Shown: positions 25,469-33,931, numbered from the stretch's first letter. The stretch: 64,000 nucleotides of DNA from an uncultured bacterium (GCA_905214715.1 CAJMMT010000006.1:79490-143489); one strand, 5' to 3'. Program-made: numbers and translations. The notes: generated from the letters alone by a model not told the origin.

Positions 25469-25474
25469 CTTGCT

Positions 25475-25879
25475 TTAATCTTGATTGTTATTGATTGTGT
25501 CTACGAAGAGGGTAACGTGGTTTGAACGCTTGCGGATACGATAACCACGGCCCTGTGGAGCGGGGCGAAGGCGCTTGAGCATCGGCGCGCAGTCTACGAA
25601 GATAGTCTTGACGTAGAGCTCGCCGGCCTGAGCCTTGCGCTCGTTCTTCTGTTCCCAGTTGGCAATTGCCGAACGGAGCAGCTTTTCGACGCGACGGGAC
25701 GCTTCTTTATTGGAAAATTTGAGTATGCCGAGGGCTTTGAAGACTTCGACACCGCGGACCATGTCGACCACAAGACGCATCTTGCGGGGCGAGCTGGGCA
25801 CGTTGCGGAGCTTTGCGAAGTATTCAGTCTTACGCCCCTCTTTCAGGGCATCGGCTGCTTCTCTTTTTCTTACACCCAT
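25475..25879 (-). CDS. rplV: 50S ribosomal protein uL22
   Basis: A 134-residue protein lining the exit tunnel. It has RNVPSSPRKMRLVVDMVRG and the beta-hairpin tip region CAPMLKRLRPAPQGRGYRIR, with no deletion of the kind linked to macrolide resistance. It is 6 nt before rpsC. Confidence 0.98.
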   Translation of the reverse strand: MGVRKREAADALKEGRKTEYFAKLRNVPSSPRKMRLVVDMVRGVEVFKALGILKFSNKEASRRVEKLLRSAIANWEQKNERKAQAGELYVKTIFVDCAPMLKRLRPAPQGRGYRIRKRSNHVTLFVDTINNNQD

Positions 25880-25926
25880 TGTATTTTAGTCTTTAATATT
25901 CTGTTGTTGTTTGGGAGGCATGCCTC

Positions 25927-26196
25927 TTACTTCTTCTTATTGCCGCCGTGTCCGCGGAAAGTGCGGGTGGGGGCGAACTCTCCCAGCTTGTGACCTACCA
26001 TGTTTTCGGTCACGTATACGGGGATAAACTTGTTACCGTTATGAACGGCGAAGGTGTGGCCTACGAAATCCGGAGATATCATCGAGGCGCGGCTCCAAGT
26101 CTTGATTACAGACTTTTTGCCACTTTCCTCCATGGCCGCAACTTTCTTTTCAAGTTTAACGCTGATGAAGGGTCCTTTTTTTAACGAACGACTCAT
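25927..26196 (-). CDS. rpsS: 30S ribosomal protein uS19
   Basis: An 89-residue head protein starting MSRSLKKGPFISVKL, with the signature IPVYVTENMVGHKLGEFAPT. It lies 27 nt after rplB. Confidence 0.98.
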   Translation of the reverse strand: MSRSLKKGPFISVKLEKKVAAMEESGKKSVIKTWSRASMISPDFVGHTFAVHNGNKFIPVYVTENMVGHKLGEFAPTRTFRGHGGNKKK

Positions 26197-26223
26197 AGTC
26201 TCTTAACTACTTTAAAATCAAAA

Positions 26224-27051
26224 TTACTTTTTCCTTCTCTCGATGATATACTTCGAAGAATGCTTCTTGGGCGAGCGAGTCTTGAGACCCTTTGCGTAGA
26301 GGCCAGTACGCGAACGGGGATGACCACCGCTCTGACGACCTTCACCACCACCCATGGGGTGATCGACAGGGTTCATGACAACACCACGGTTGTGAGGCCT
26401 GCGGCCCAGCCAACGGCTGCGTCCGGCCTTGCCGCTCTGCTCAAGGGCATGGTCCGAGTTGCCGACAACACCTACGGTTGCACGGCAAGTGAGAAGCACC
26501 TTACGGGTTTCGCCCGAAGGAAGTTTGATGATTGCGTAGTCACCTTCGCGGCTGGTAAGCTGCGCGAAGGTACCGGCTGAACGCGCCATCGACGCGCCCT
26601 GACCCGGTCTGAGCTCTATACAATGGATGAGTGTACCTACAGGTATTTTAGCGAGGGGAAGAGCGTTGCCTACCTCGGGGGCGGCATCTTCACCACTGAC
26701 AACTTTCTGACCTACCTCAAGACCGTTGGGGGCGATGATATAGGCCTTTGAACCATCGGTATAATAGAGAAGCGCGATGCGAGCCGAACGGTTGGGATCG
26801 TATTCGATGCTCTTAACCGTCGCCTCTATTCCATCGTAGTTTCTCTTGAAGTCTATAAGACGCAATTTTCTCTTGTGGCCGCCGCCGCGATAGCGGGTAC
26901 TCAGGTGGCCCGAAGAGTTACGGCCACCGGTAGAGCGTTTGCCGACGGTAAGAGACTTTTCTGGTGTGGTAGCAGTGATTGTTCCTTTGAACACACCAAT
27001 AACTTTGTGTCTTTGGCCCGGTGTAGTGGGCTTGAATTTTCTTACTGCCAT
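26224..27051 (-). CDS. rplB: 50S ribosomal protein uL2
   Basis: A 275-residue protein next to the peptidyl-transferase centre. It has the SH3-like central domain and the conserved C-terminal PVDHPMGGGEGRQSGGHPRS, whose His is the functionally important residue of the family. It is 5 nt after rplW. Confidence 0.98.
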   Translation of the reverse strand: MAVRKFKPTTPGQRHKVIGVFKGTITATTPEKSLTVGKRSTGGRNSSGHLSTRYRGGGHKRKLRLIDFKRNYDGIEATVKSIEYDPNRSARIALLYYTDGSKAYIIAPNGLEVGQKVVSGEDAAPEVGNALPLAKIPVGTLIHCIELRPGQGASMARSAGTFAQLTSREGDYAIIKLPSGETRKVLLTCRATVGVVGNSDHALEQSGKAGRSRWLGRRPHNRGVVMNPVDHPMGGGEGRQSGGHPRSRTGLYAKGLKTRSPKKHSSKYIIERRKK

Positions 27052-27056
27052 TTTCG

Positions 27057-27347
27057 TTAAATATTGCTGTAGTAGTCTATAGTCTGACCTTCTGCCACGG
27101 TAACGTAAGCCTTCTTGAAGGCGGGACGCTGCCCGCGGATGATACCCGACTTGGTGTAGCGCTGTTTGCGCTTGCCGGCGTATACTGCGGTGTTCACTTT
27201 CTCGACGCGGACATTGTAGAGTTTCTCTACGATATCCTTGATCTGGAATTTATTTGCTTCCGGCGACACAAGGAAGGTGAAGCAGTTCAGCTTTTCGCTG
27301 CATGCGGTGGCCTTTTCGGTCACCAGGGGTTTGATCTGAATGTCCAT
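27057..27347 (-). CDS. rplW: 50S ribosomal protein uL23
   Basis: A 96-residue tunnel-exit protein that docks trigger factor and SRP. It has IKPLVTEKATACSEK and VEKVNTAVYAGKRKQRYTK. It lies 19 nt after rplD. Confidence 0.97.
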   Translation of the reverse strand: MDIQIKPLVTEKATACSEKLNCFTFLVSPEANKFQIKDIVEKLYNVRVEKVNTAVYAGKRKQRYTKSGIIRGQRPAFKKAYVTVAEGQTIDYYSNI

Positions 27348-27366
27348 TTCTCTTTTCTGCTAAAGC

Positions 27367-27999
27367 TTAAAACTGGTTTACAACTTCAACGCTACCTTCG
27401 GTAAGGAGGATGGTGTCGTTGTTCAGAACGGAGTAGGCGTTCAGGTCCTGCGCGCGCATCGTGATCGCATTAGGCACGTTGCGTACAGAGAGCTGAATGT
27501 TCAGGTTGCTTTCGGGAAGTACGAGCAGTACTTTCTTGTCGGCGAGCTTGAAGTTCTTTGCCATCTCCATGTAGTTCTTGGTACGGGGTGCTTCGAAAGT
27601 GAAGTTCTCGACTACGATAATCTGCTGGGCGGCATTTTTCGATGTCAGTGCGATGCGACGAGCGAGAGCCTTCTGCTTTTTGTTGAGTTTGGTACGATAG
27701 TCGCGGGGGCGAGGTCCGAAAACAGTACCGCCGCCACGCAGAAGCGGAGAGTTGATATCACCACGACGGGCACCGCCGCCACCTTTCTGGCGACCGAGCT
27801 TGCGTGTGGAGCCCGAAACTTCGCTGCGTTCTTTCGATTTGTGGGTACCCTGGCGCTGGTTACCGAGATATTGCTTCACGTCGAGCCAGAGGGTGTGTTC
27901 GGCATTGCCGGCCTCCAGGTCGCGGCCGAACACCTCGGCATTGAGTTCGACCTTGCGGCCTGTGTCTTCTCCTTTGATGTTAAATACAGCTGCTTCCAT
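27367..27999 (-). CDS. rplD: 50S ribosomal protein uL4
   Basis: A 210-residue tunnel protein. The extended loop is GSTRKLGRQKGGGGARRGDI, the region that lines the tunnel, and the C-terminal alpha/beta domain includes LVLPESNLNIQLSVRN. uL4 represses the S10 operon in E. coli; whether it does so here is unknown. It is 1 nt after rplC. Confidence 0.98.
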   Translation of the reverse strand: MEAAVFNIKGEDTGRKVELNAEVFGRDLEAGNAEHTLWLDVKQYLGNQRQGTHKSKERSEVSGSTRKLGRQKGGGGARRGDINSPLLRGGGTVFGPRPRDYRTKLNKKQKALARRIALTSKNAAQQIIVVENFTFEAPRTKNYMEMAKNFKLADKKVLLVLPESNLNIQLSVRNVPNAITMRAQDLNAYSVLNNDTILLTEGSVEVVNQF

Positions 28000-28000
28000 T

Positions 28001-28618
28001 TTACTTTTCGACTAAAACAATTGAACCTTTGGCTCCGGGGATGGAACCCTTAATCATCAACAGATTGTGTTCAGGCAGAATCTTGATAACCTGCAGATTC
28101 TGGACTGTAACACGTTCGTTGCCCATGTGTCCGGCCATACGCATGCCCTTGAATACCTTTGCGGGATACGAGCAGGCACCGATAGAACCGGGGGCGCGCA
28201 GACGGTTATGCTGGCCGTGGGTAGACTGACCTACACCGCCAAAGCCATGGCGTTTAACAACGCCTTGATAACCTTTACCTTTCGAGGTTCCTACCACATC
28301 AACGAAACCACCTTCCTGGAACAGTTCCACGGTGAGAGTTTCGCCCAATGCGGGTACGGTCTCAAAAGACTTGAACTCGGCCAAGTGGCGCTGAGGTGCT
28401 ACTCCGGCTTTCTTGAAGTGACCGGCCTCAGGTTTTGTAGTGTGCTTCTCTTTTTTCTCCTGAAAGCCAACCTGAACTGCGGCGTAACCGTCGGTTTCAA
28501 CGGTCTTGACCTGAGTAACAACACAAGGACCTACTTCGATAACAGTGCACGGAACATTTTTTCCGTCGGCACTGAAAACGGATGTCATTCCGATTTTCTT
28601 TCCTAATAATCCTGGCAT
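28001..28618 (-). CDS. rplC: 50S ribosomal protein uL3
   Basis: A 205-residue protein starting MPGLLGKKIGMTSVFSADG. The long finger reaching the peptidyl-transferase centre is visible as GKGYQGVVKRHGFGGVGQST, followed by GSIGACSYPAKVFKGMRMAG. It is separated from rpsJ by a 116-bp spacer containing two hairpins. Confidence 0.98.
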   Translation of the reverse strand: MPGLLGKKIGMTSVFSADGKNVPCTVIEVGPCVVTQVKTVETDGYAAVQVGFQEKKEKHTTKPEAGHFKKAGVAPQRHLAEFKSFETVPALGETLTVELFQEGGFVDVVGTSKGKGYQGVVKRHGFGGVGQSTHGQHNRLRAPGSIGACSYPAKVFKGMRMAGHMGNERVTVQNLQVIKILPEHNLLMIKGSIPGAKGSIVLVEK

Positions 28619-28662
28619 TTCTTACTTTATTACTAAAAAAATGTTGTCTTGATTTTTCATTT

Positions 28663-28713
28663 GCGGCAGGTTAGCCGCATTGTCCGTTTCCGTCAAAATG
28701 ACGAAAACGGACA
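28663..28713 (-). promoter_or_regulatory. Twin hairpins between rpsJ and rplC
   Basis: On the minus strand the first hairpin runs from 28713 to 28681: TGTCCGTTTTCGTCA pairs with TGACGGAAACGGACA around a 3-nt loop with one mismatch. The second, GCGGC-TAACCT-GCCGC, covers 28678-28663. No U-run follows directly; a T7 occurs further down at 28640-28634. They could act as a processing site, a weak attenuator or an r-protein target. Confidence 0.45.
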
Positions 28714-28734
28714 TTGTCTTGTTTCGGCTGCGTA

Positions 28735-29040
28735 TCAGACCTTTATGCTTACATCCACACCACTGGGAAGCTCAAGCTTCATCAAAGCGTCGACAGTCTT
28801 GGAAGTCGAGCTGTAGATGTCGATAAGGCGCTGGAACGAACTGAGCTGGAACTGCTCGCGTGATTTCTTATTAACGAAAGTCGAGCGGTTTACGGTGAAG
28901 ATACGCTTGTTGGTGGGCAGGGGTATAGGACCGCTTACAACTGCGCCGGTGCTCTTCACTGTCTTTACGATCTTCTCGGCCGACTTATCGACGAGATTGT
29001 GATCGTAGCTTTTCAGTTTGATTCTGATTTTCTGGCTCAT
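28735..29040 (-). CDS. rpsJ: 30S ribosomal protein uS10
   Basis: A 101-residue head protein, also known as the antitermination factor NusE. It starts MSQKIRIKLKSYDHNLVD and contains the signature GPIPLPTNKRIFTVNRS. It follows fusA by 11 nt, as in other Bacteroidetes where the str and S10 operons are joined without tuf. Confidence 0.98.
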   Translation of the reverse strand: MSQKIRIKLKSYDHNLVDKSAEKIVKTVKSTGAVVSGPIPLPTNKRIFTVNRSTFVNKKSREQFQLSSFQRLIDIYSSTSKTVDALMKLELPSGVDVSIKV

Positions 29041-29051
29041 ATTGTTGTTTA

Positions 29052-31175
29052 TTATTTTATCAAATCAACGCGGCCCTGCACCTCGGTAAGCACGTTACGC
29101 GCTATGGAGCTGCTGACCTCTGCATAGTGAGAGAACGACATTGTGCTGGTGGCACGTCCGGAGGTGATGGTACGCAGAGCGGTTACATAACCGAACATCT
29201 CTGCCAGAGGAGCCTTCGCCTTTACTATGCGGGCACCGCTGCGGCTGGTCTCCATTCCTTCCACTTGTCCGCGACGTTTGTTAAGGTCGCCGATAACATC
29301 ACCCATCGACTCTTCGGGTGTAACGACTTCGATCTGCATGATGGGCTCCATGAGCACCGGACCGGCCTTTTCAGAACCTTTCTTGAAAGCCTGAATTGCG
29401 CAAAGTTCGAACGAGAGCTGATCGGAGTCCACGGGGTGGAACGAACCATCAATCAAGGTTACCTTGAGTTTCTCTACAGGATAGCCGGCCAAAACGCCAT
29501 TCTTCATAGCGGTCTGGAAGCCCTTCTGGACAGAAGGAATATATTCCTTAGGCACGTTACCTCCCTTGACTTCGTCGATAAACTGCAGGTTGCCGTCAAA
29601 ATCTTCATCGGCGGGTTCGATACGAACGATGATGTCGGCGAACTTTCCGCGGCCACCTGTCTGCTTCTTGAATACTTCACGGAGCTCGACGGGCTTGGTG
29701 ATTGCCTCCTTGTAGGTAACCTGAGGACGGCCCTGATTACACTCGACCTTGAACTCACGTCTCAGACGGTCGATAATGATATCAAGGTGAAGCTCACCCA
29801 TACCGCTGATTACGGTCTGGCCTGTTTCCTCATTGGTCTCTACACGGAATGTCGGGTCTTCCTCAGCCAGTTTCTGCAGACCGACTCCAAGTTTATCAAG
29901 GTCCTTCTGAGTCTTGGGTTCAACCGCGATACCGATAACGGGATCGGGGAATTCCATAGCCTCAAGTACGATGGGAGCATTTTCGTCGCAGAGAGTATCA
30001 CCGGTACGTATATCCTTGAATCCGACACCTGCGCCTATATCACCGCAACCGATTTTCTCTTTGGGGTTCTGCTTGTTGGAGTGCATCTGGAACAGACGGG
30101 AGATACGCTCCTTCTTGCCGGAGCGCGAATTGAGAACGTAAGAACCGGCCTCGATTTCGCCTGAATAAACACGGAAGAAGCAGAGACGACCTACATAGGG
30201 ATCAGTGGCGATCTTGAATGCGAGAGCGCACATGGGAGCCTCGGCATTGGGTTCGCGGGTTTCAACAGTTTCGGAATCTCCGGGGAGGGTACCCTCAACA
30301 GCACCTGCATCCTCAGGCGAGGGAAGATATGCGCAGACAGCGTCAAGCAGCGTCTGAACACCTTTGTTCTTGAACGAAGAACCGCAGAGCATAGGGTTGA
30401 TCTGCATCGAAAGTGTTCCCTTGCGGATAGCCGCCTTTATTTCGTCTACTGTTATGGTAGAGGGGTCATCGAAGTATTTCTCCATGAGAGCTTCGTCGAG
30501 CTCGGCAAGAGTCTCAAGCATCTTGTCGCGATATTCCTCGGCTTCCTCAAGGAGGTTAGCCGGGATATCCTCAACCGAATACTCGGCGCCCATAGTCTCG
30601 TCGTGCCAGAAATAAGCTTTCATGGTTACCAGATCGATAACACCTTTGAAAGTTTCTTCGGCGCCGATTGGAAGCTGGATAGCAACCGGATTGGCACCCA
30701 GCACTTCCTTAACCTGGCGCACTACTTCAAGGAAGTTAGCACCCGAACGGTCCATTTTGTTAACATAGCCGATACGGGGAACGTTGTATTTGTCGGCCTG
30801 ACGCCAAACAGTCTCGGACTGGGGCTCCACACCGCCGACGGCACAGAAAGTAGCCACCGCACCGTCAAGCACACGGAGAGAACGCTCAACCTCAACGGTG
30901 AAGTCTACGTGCCCCGGGGTGTCGATCAGGTTAATTTTAAACTTATCACCGTTATAATTCCAGAATGTGGTAGTAGCGGCGGAAGTGATGGTTATACCAC
31001 GTTCCTGCTCCTGTTCCATCCAGTCCATGGTGGCGGCGCCATCGTGTACCTCGCCAATCTTGTGGGTAAGACCGGTATAGAACAGAATACGTTCAGAAGT
31101 CGTAGTTTTGCCGGCATCGATGTGGGCCATGATGCCGATATTGCGTGTATATTGAAGTTCGTCGTGTTTTGCCAT
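29052..31175 (-). CDS. fusA: Elongation factor G
   Basis: A 707-residue translocase GTPase. The G-domain motifs are AHIDAGKTTTSERIL, DTPGHVDF and NKMDRSG, followed by domains II-V including TVISGMGELHLDIIIDRL. Length is normal. It lies 15 nt after rpsG and continues directly into rpsJ. Confidence 0.98.
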   Translation of the reverse strand: MAKHDELQYTRNIGIMAHIDAGKTTTSERILFYTGLTHKIGEVHDGAATMDWMEQEQERGITITSAATTTFWNYNGDKFKINLIDTPGHVDFTVEVERSLRVLDGAVATFCAVGGVEPQSETVWRQADKYNVPRIGYVNKMDRSGANFLEVVRQVKEVLGANPVAIQLPIGAEETFKGVIDLVTMKAYFWHDETMGAEYSVEDIPANLLEEAEEYRDKMLETLAELDEALMEKYFDDPSTITVDEIKAAIRKGTLSMQINPMLCGSSFKNKGVQTLLDAVCAYLPSPEDAGAVEGTLPGDSETVETREPNAEAPMCALAFKIATDPYVGRLCFFRVYSGEIEAGSYVLNSRSGKKERISRLFQMHSNKQNPKEKIGCGDIGAGVGFKDIRTGDTLCDENAPIVLEAMEFPDPVIGIAVEPKTQKDLDKLGVGLQKLAEEDPTFRVETNEETGQTVISGMGELHLDIIIDRLRREFKVECNQGRPQVTYKEAITKPVELREVFKKQTGGRGKFADIIVRIEPADEDFDGNLQFIDEVKGGNVPKEYIPSVQKGFQTAMKNGVLAGYPVEKLKVTLIDGSFHPVDSDQLSFELCAIQAFKKGSEKAGPVLMEPIMQIEVVTPEESMGDVIGDLNKRRGQVEGMETSRSGARIVKAKAPLAEMFGYVTALRTITSGRATSTMSFSHYAEVSSSIARNVLTEVQGRVDLIK

Positions 31176-31190
31176 TGCTCAAATCTCCAT

Positions 31191-31667
31191 TTAGAATCTA
31201 AAATGCGCAAAGGCACGGTTAGCTTCTGCCATACGGTGCATATCCTCTTTACGTTTGTATGCACCACCCTGATCGTTGTAAGCGTCAACGATTTCGGCTG
31301 CGAGCTTGTCGGCCATTGTCTTACCACCACGCTTACGTGCGTAGATAATCAGATTTTTCATGGATATCGATTCCTTGCGGTCAGCACGGATTTCGGTAGG
31401 AACCTGGAAGGTAGCTCCACCTACGCGACGACTCTTGACCTCGACCTGCGGAGTAACGTTCTCCAGGGCCTTTTTCCAGATTTCAAGAGCGCTCTTCTCC
31501 TCGTTGGGAAGTTTGGCCTTAACATTTTCCAGAGCGGTATAGAAGATAGTGTATGCGGTATTCTTCTTGCCGTCATACATAAGATGGTTCACGAACTTTG
31601 TGACCCTTACTTCGTGGAAGACGGGATCCGGAAGGATAACCCTTTTCTTCGGCTTGGCTTTTCTCAT
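31191..31667 (-). CDS. rpsG: 30S ribosomal protein uS7
   Basis: A 158-residue primary assembly protein of the 30S head, with DPVFHEVRVTKFVNHLMYDG and the C-terminal AYNDQGGAYKRKEDMHRMA. uS7 is the classical regulator of the str operon in E. coli through the rpsL-rpsG spacer. Here too the spacer is long (178 bp) and foldable. Confidence 0.98.
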   Translation of the reverse strand: MRKAKPKKRVILPDPVFHEVRVTKFVNHLMYDGKKNTAYTIFYTALENVKAKLPNEEKSALEIWKKALENVTPQVEVKSRRVGGATFQVPTEIRADRKESISMKNLIIYARKRGGKTMADKLAAEIVDAYNDQGGAYKRKEDMHRMAEANRAFAHFRF

Positions 31668-31845
31668 TTCTCTGAGAGTGTGTTTAGAGTTTTTGTCTTG
31701 GCTGCTTCAGTGAATCTTCAACTGCAGGCCCTCTGGCCCGGGTTTACTCAACCATCCTGCCGGGCGAAAACCATCTTGCGTGCATGACACGCAACCGACA
31801 GGCCATCCAATAAATCAAAAACTTGAATTGTTGTTGTCTTAATTT
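31668..31845 (-). promoter_or_regulatory. Structured rpsL-rpsG spacer, candidate uS7 target
   Basis: On the minus strand CCTGTCGG (31802-31795) pairs with CCGGCAGG (31763-31756) with one G-U. It encloses a perfect 7-bp hairpin, TTGCGTG (31794-31788) with CACGCAA (31782-31776). A third pairing region, GGGCC/GGCCT, lies further on near 31730-31745. No reading frame or promoter was seen. Confidence 0.5.
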
Positions 31846-32229
31846 TTATTTCTTGGCTGCTTTAGGACGCTTTGCTCCATATTTGGAACGACGCTGGGTA
31901 CGGCCCTGCACGCCTGCGGTATCAAGAGTACCGCGAACAATGTGATAACGCACACCGGGAAGGTCTTTCACACGGCCACCGCGAACCATCACGATAGAGT
32001 GCTCCTGAAGATTATGACCCTCTCCCGGGATGTAGGAGTTGACTTCCTTGCCGTTGGTCAGACGCACACGGGCCACCTTTCTCATTGCAGAGTTAGGCTT
32101 CTTGGGAGTAGTGGTGTAAACACGCACGCACACACCGCGACGCTGCGGGCAAGAATCCAGTGCAGGCGACTTGCTCTTGTCTTTCAGAGCTACGCGGCCT
32201 TTTCTTACTAATTGCTGAATTGTAGGCAT
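31846..32229 (-). CDS. rpsL: 30S ribosomal protein uS12
   Basis: A 127-residue decoding-centre protein and first gene of the supercluster. TTPKKPNSAMRKVARVRL and VKDLPGVRYHIVRG carry the wild-type Lys residues whose mutation gives streptomycin resistance, so this is a sensitive-type allele. A promoter lies 148-178 bp upstream. Confidence 0.98.
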   Translation of the reverse strand: MPTIQQLVRKGRVALKDKSKSPALDSCPQRRGVCVRVYTTTPKKPNSAMRKVARVRLTNGKEVNSYIPGEGHNLQEHSIVMVRGGRVKDLPGVRYHIVRGTLDTAGVQGRTQRRSKYGAKRPKAAKK

Positions 32230-32376
32230 TCTTGTCTCTAAATTTATTGAATTGTTGTTGTATTCTCTTTTCCAAACCGATTACAGACCGAATAGATGCA
32301 CCACGCATCACCACGCTAATCCATTAGACATCAACAGATTGGCGGCAACTCACGGCACTTCGACCCGAAATCTTTG

Positions 32377-32407
32377 CAAAATTACAAAAAATCAGGGGAT
32401 TACACAA
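32377..32407 (-). promoter_or_regulatory. Main promoter of the rpsL supercluster
   Basis: On the minus strand TTG (32407-32405), a 20-bp spacer and TAATTTTG (32384-32377). The -33 element falls in the loop of the terminator that ends the upstream gene. The leader to rpsL is about 140 nt. Confidence 0.65.
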
Positions 32408-32415
32408 CCCCCTGA
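32386..32415 (-). terminator. Terminator of the GlmU-like gene
   Basis: On the minus strand TCAGGGG (32415-32409) pairs with CCCCTGA (32398-32392) around a 10-nt loop, followed by six Ts. It overlaps the spacer of the rpsL promoter. Confidence 0.85.
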
Positions 32416-32472
32416 CTATAAATAATTATCATTTTTATGAAATTCCTTTCTTTCCCACCTGAAAAGAACTTA

Positions 32473-32561
32473 GAGAATGTTTGAATTTAACACGAATTTA
32501 TAATTGAGAGAAGATCAGGAAATTCTTTCCATTTTAATGGAAGTTAGATCCAAACATTCTC
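32473..32561. mobile_element. 89-bp MITE-like element with 11-bp terminal inverted repeats
   Basis: GAGAATGTTTG (32473-32483) and CAAACATTCTC (32551-32561) are perfect inverted repeats bounding an AT-rich, non-coding 67-bp core. The core itself holds a TTCCAT/ATGGAA hairpin. Both outer flanks are TTA (32470-32472 and 32562-32564), consistent with a 3-bp target duplication. The right TTA is the stop codon of the GlmU-like gene. No transposase is nearby. Confidence 0.5.
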
Positions 32562-33767
32562 TTAGCCTTTGAAGCGCGATGCCACCTCGTAGATAGTCTC
32601 GAATATGCGGCGATCCTCATCGGTAACCTCAAGTCCCCGGCGGGCCATGACACGACTTGCGATGGTCTCGAATTTAGCTACACTTACGCTTTTGAATCCG
32701 GTTGACGGGCTTCCTTCGCTGAAACTGGGCAGGAACACTCTTGGGAATCCCGCGCCATGAATATTGACTCCCACCCCTACGACCGTAGCGGTATTGAACA
32801 TACAGTTGACCCCTGCTTTGGAATGGTCGCCCATTATTAATCCACAGAACTGCAGATCGGTCTTCATGAAGGTATGGCTGGCATAATTCCAGATACGTAT
32901 CTTGGAGTAGTCGTTCTTGAGATTCGAGGCGTTTACTCCTGCTCCAAGGTTGCACCACTCCCCTATCACTGCGTTTCCGAGATAACCGTCGTGCGATTTG
33001 TTGGAATATCCGAATATGACGGTGTTGCTCACCTCTCCGCCGACTTTGCAATAAGGGCCGAAGGTAGAACCTGAATAAAATTTCGCGCCCATGCGACCTT
33101 GAGAATGGTCGCAGAACGCTATAGGACCTCTGACCAGGCAACCCTCCATTATCACAGCGTCCTTACCTATATATATAGGACCTTCCTTGGTCGAGAGAAT
33201 TGAACATTCCACACTTGCTCCTTCTTCGATAAAAATCAGCGGGCGCCCGGCCTCGTCGGTCATAGGGCCGATAAGAGTATTGGAGACAGGCAGAGGTTGC
33301 GATACCCTTCCTGCCGTAAGTCGGAAATAATCTTCCCTCACCAATTCTGGATTCAGGGTAAAGATATCGAACACATACTTGATTCTTCTTATTCCGGATG
33401 CATCTATCTGTTTCCACGACCGATTCTCAAGCTGAGACAACGAACCCCGAAAAAGCATCGGCTCATCATTGTCAAGCACGGCTTCGCCAGGTTGCAATGA
33501 TTCAGCAAGCGCCACACTGTTCTCATCTGCTACCAACGACCCTGCCACCCATAGAAGGTCGCCTTCAAGACTGTCGGCGCCACAGGTGGCGAAACGCGGA
33601 CGCAAATACTCTACCGGCCACCAGTCGTAATCACCCGGCAAAAGGGACTCCCATTTTTCGGAGAGTGTAGTGATGCCCATGCGAAACCTGCCGATGGGCC
33701 TTGTGAATGAAAGAGGAAGCAAATTGGCATGAGCCAGCTCCGTGTCAAAAAAGATAATTCTGCGCAT
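32562..33767 (-). CDS. Alternative GlmU-family protein (putative nucleotidyl/acetyl transferase)
   Basis: A 401-residue protein of the Bacteroidetes-type GlmU family, proposed to combine GlcNAc-1-phosphate uridylyltransferase and glucosamine-1-phosphate acetyltransferase roles for UDP-GlcNAc synthesis. The N-terminal part starts MRRIIFFDTELAHANLLPLS instead of the classical LAAGxGTRM loop. The C-terminal two thirds is a left-handed beta-helix (for example GAKFYSGSTFGPYCKVGGEVS). The acetyltransferase assignment rests on family resemblance. A -7 box lies only 7 nt before the ATG. The gene ends at a MITE-like element and a strong terminator. Confidence 0.82.
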   Translation of the reverse strand: MRRIIFFDTELAHANLLPLSFTRPIGRFRMGITTLSEKWESLLPGDYDWWPVEYLRPRFATCGADSLEGDLLWVAGSLVADENSVALAESLQPGEAVLDNDEPMLFRGSLSQLENRSWKQIDASGIRRIKYVFDIFTLNPELVREDYFRLTAGRVSQPLPVSNTLIGPMTDEAGRPLIFIEEGASVECSILSTKEGPIYIGKDAVIMEGCLVRGPIAFCDHSQGRMGAKFYSGSTFGPYCKVGGEVSNTVIFGYSNKSHDGYLGNAVIGEWCNLGAGVNASNLKNDYSKIRIWNYASHTFMKTDLQFCGLIMGDHSKAGVNCMFNTATVVGVGVNIHGAGFPRVFLPSFSEGSPSTGFKSVSVAKFETIASRVMARRGLEVTDEDRRIFETIYEVASRFKG

Positions 33768-33859
33768 ATTGGTGCAAAATTAATCAAATCTTCTTAAGAT
33801 ACATACCCAACATGAGAGTAATTTACGTCCGTTTAAAATCAATAATGAGACAATAAAGC

Positions 33860-33896
33860 GACCACCCGTTCACGGTAAATGGGTGAACGGGTGGTC
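33860..33896 (-). terminator. Perfect 14-bp inverted repeat after the T9SS cargo gene
   Basis: GACCACCCGTTCAC (33860-33873) and GTGAACGGGTGGTC (33883-33896) form a perfect stem with a 9-nt loop, 35 bp past the stop codon of the large secreted protein. The following U content on the minus strand is low, so it may be a weak terminator or an mRNA 3' stabiliser. Confidence 0.55.
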
Positions 33897-33931
33897 AGAA
33901 TATCATAACATACTATCGGATAGCACAATAA

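Noticed and set aside
30603..31787. Open frame of 394 codons antisense to fusA/rpsG
   Set aside because: It crosses two conserved genes and an intergenic boundary and shows no protein-like domain.
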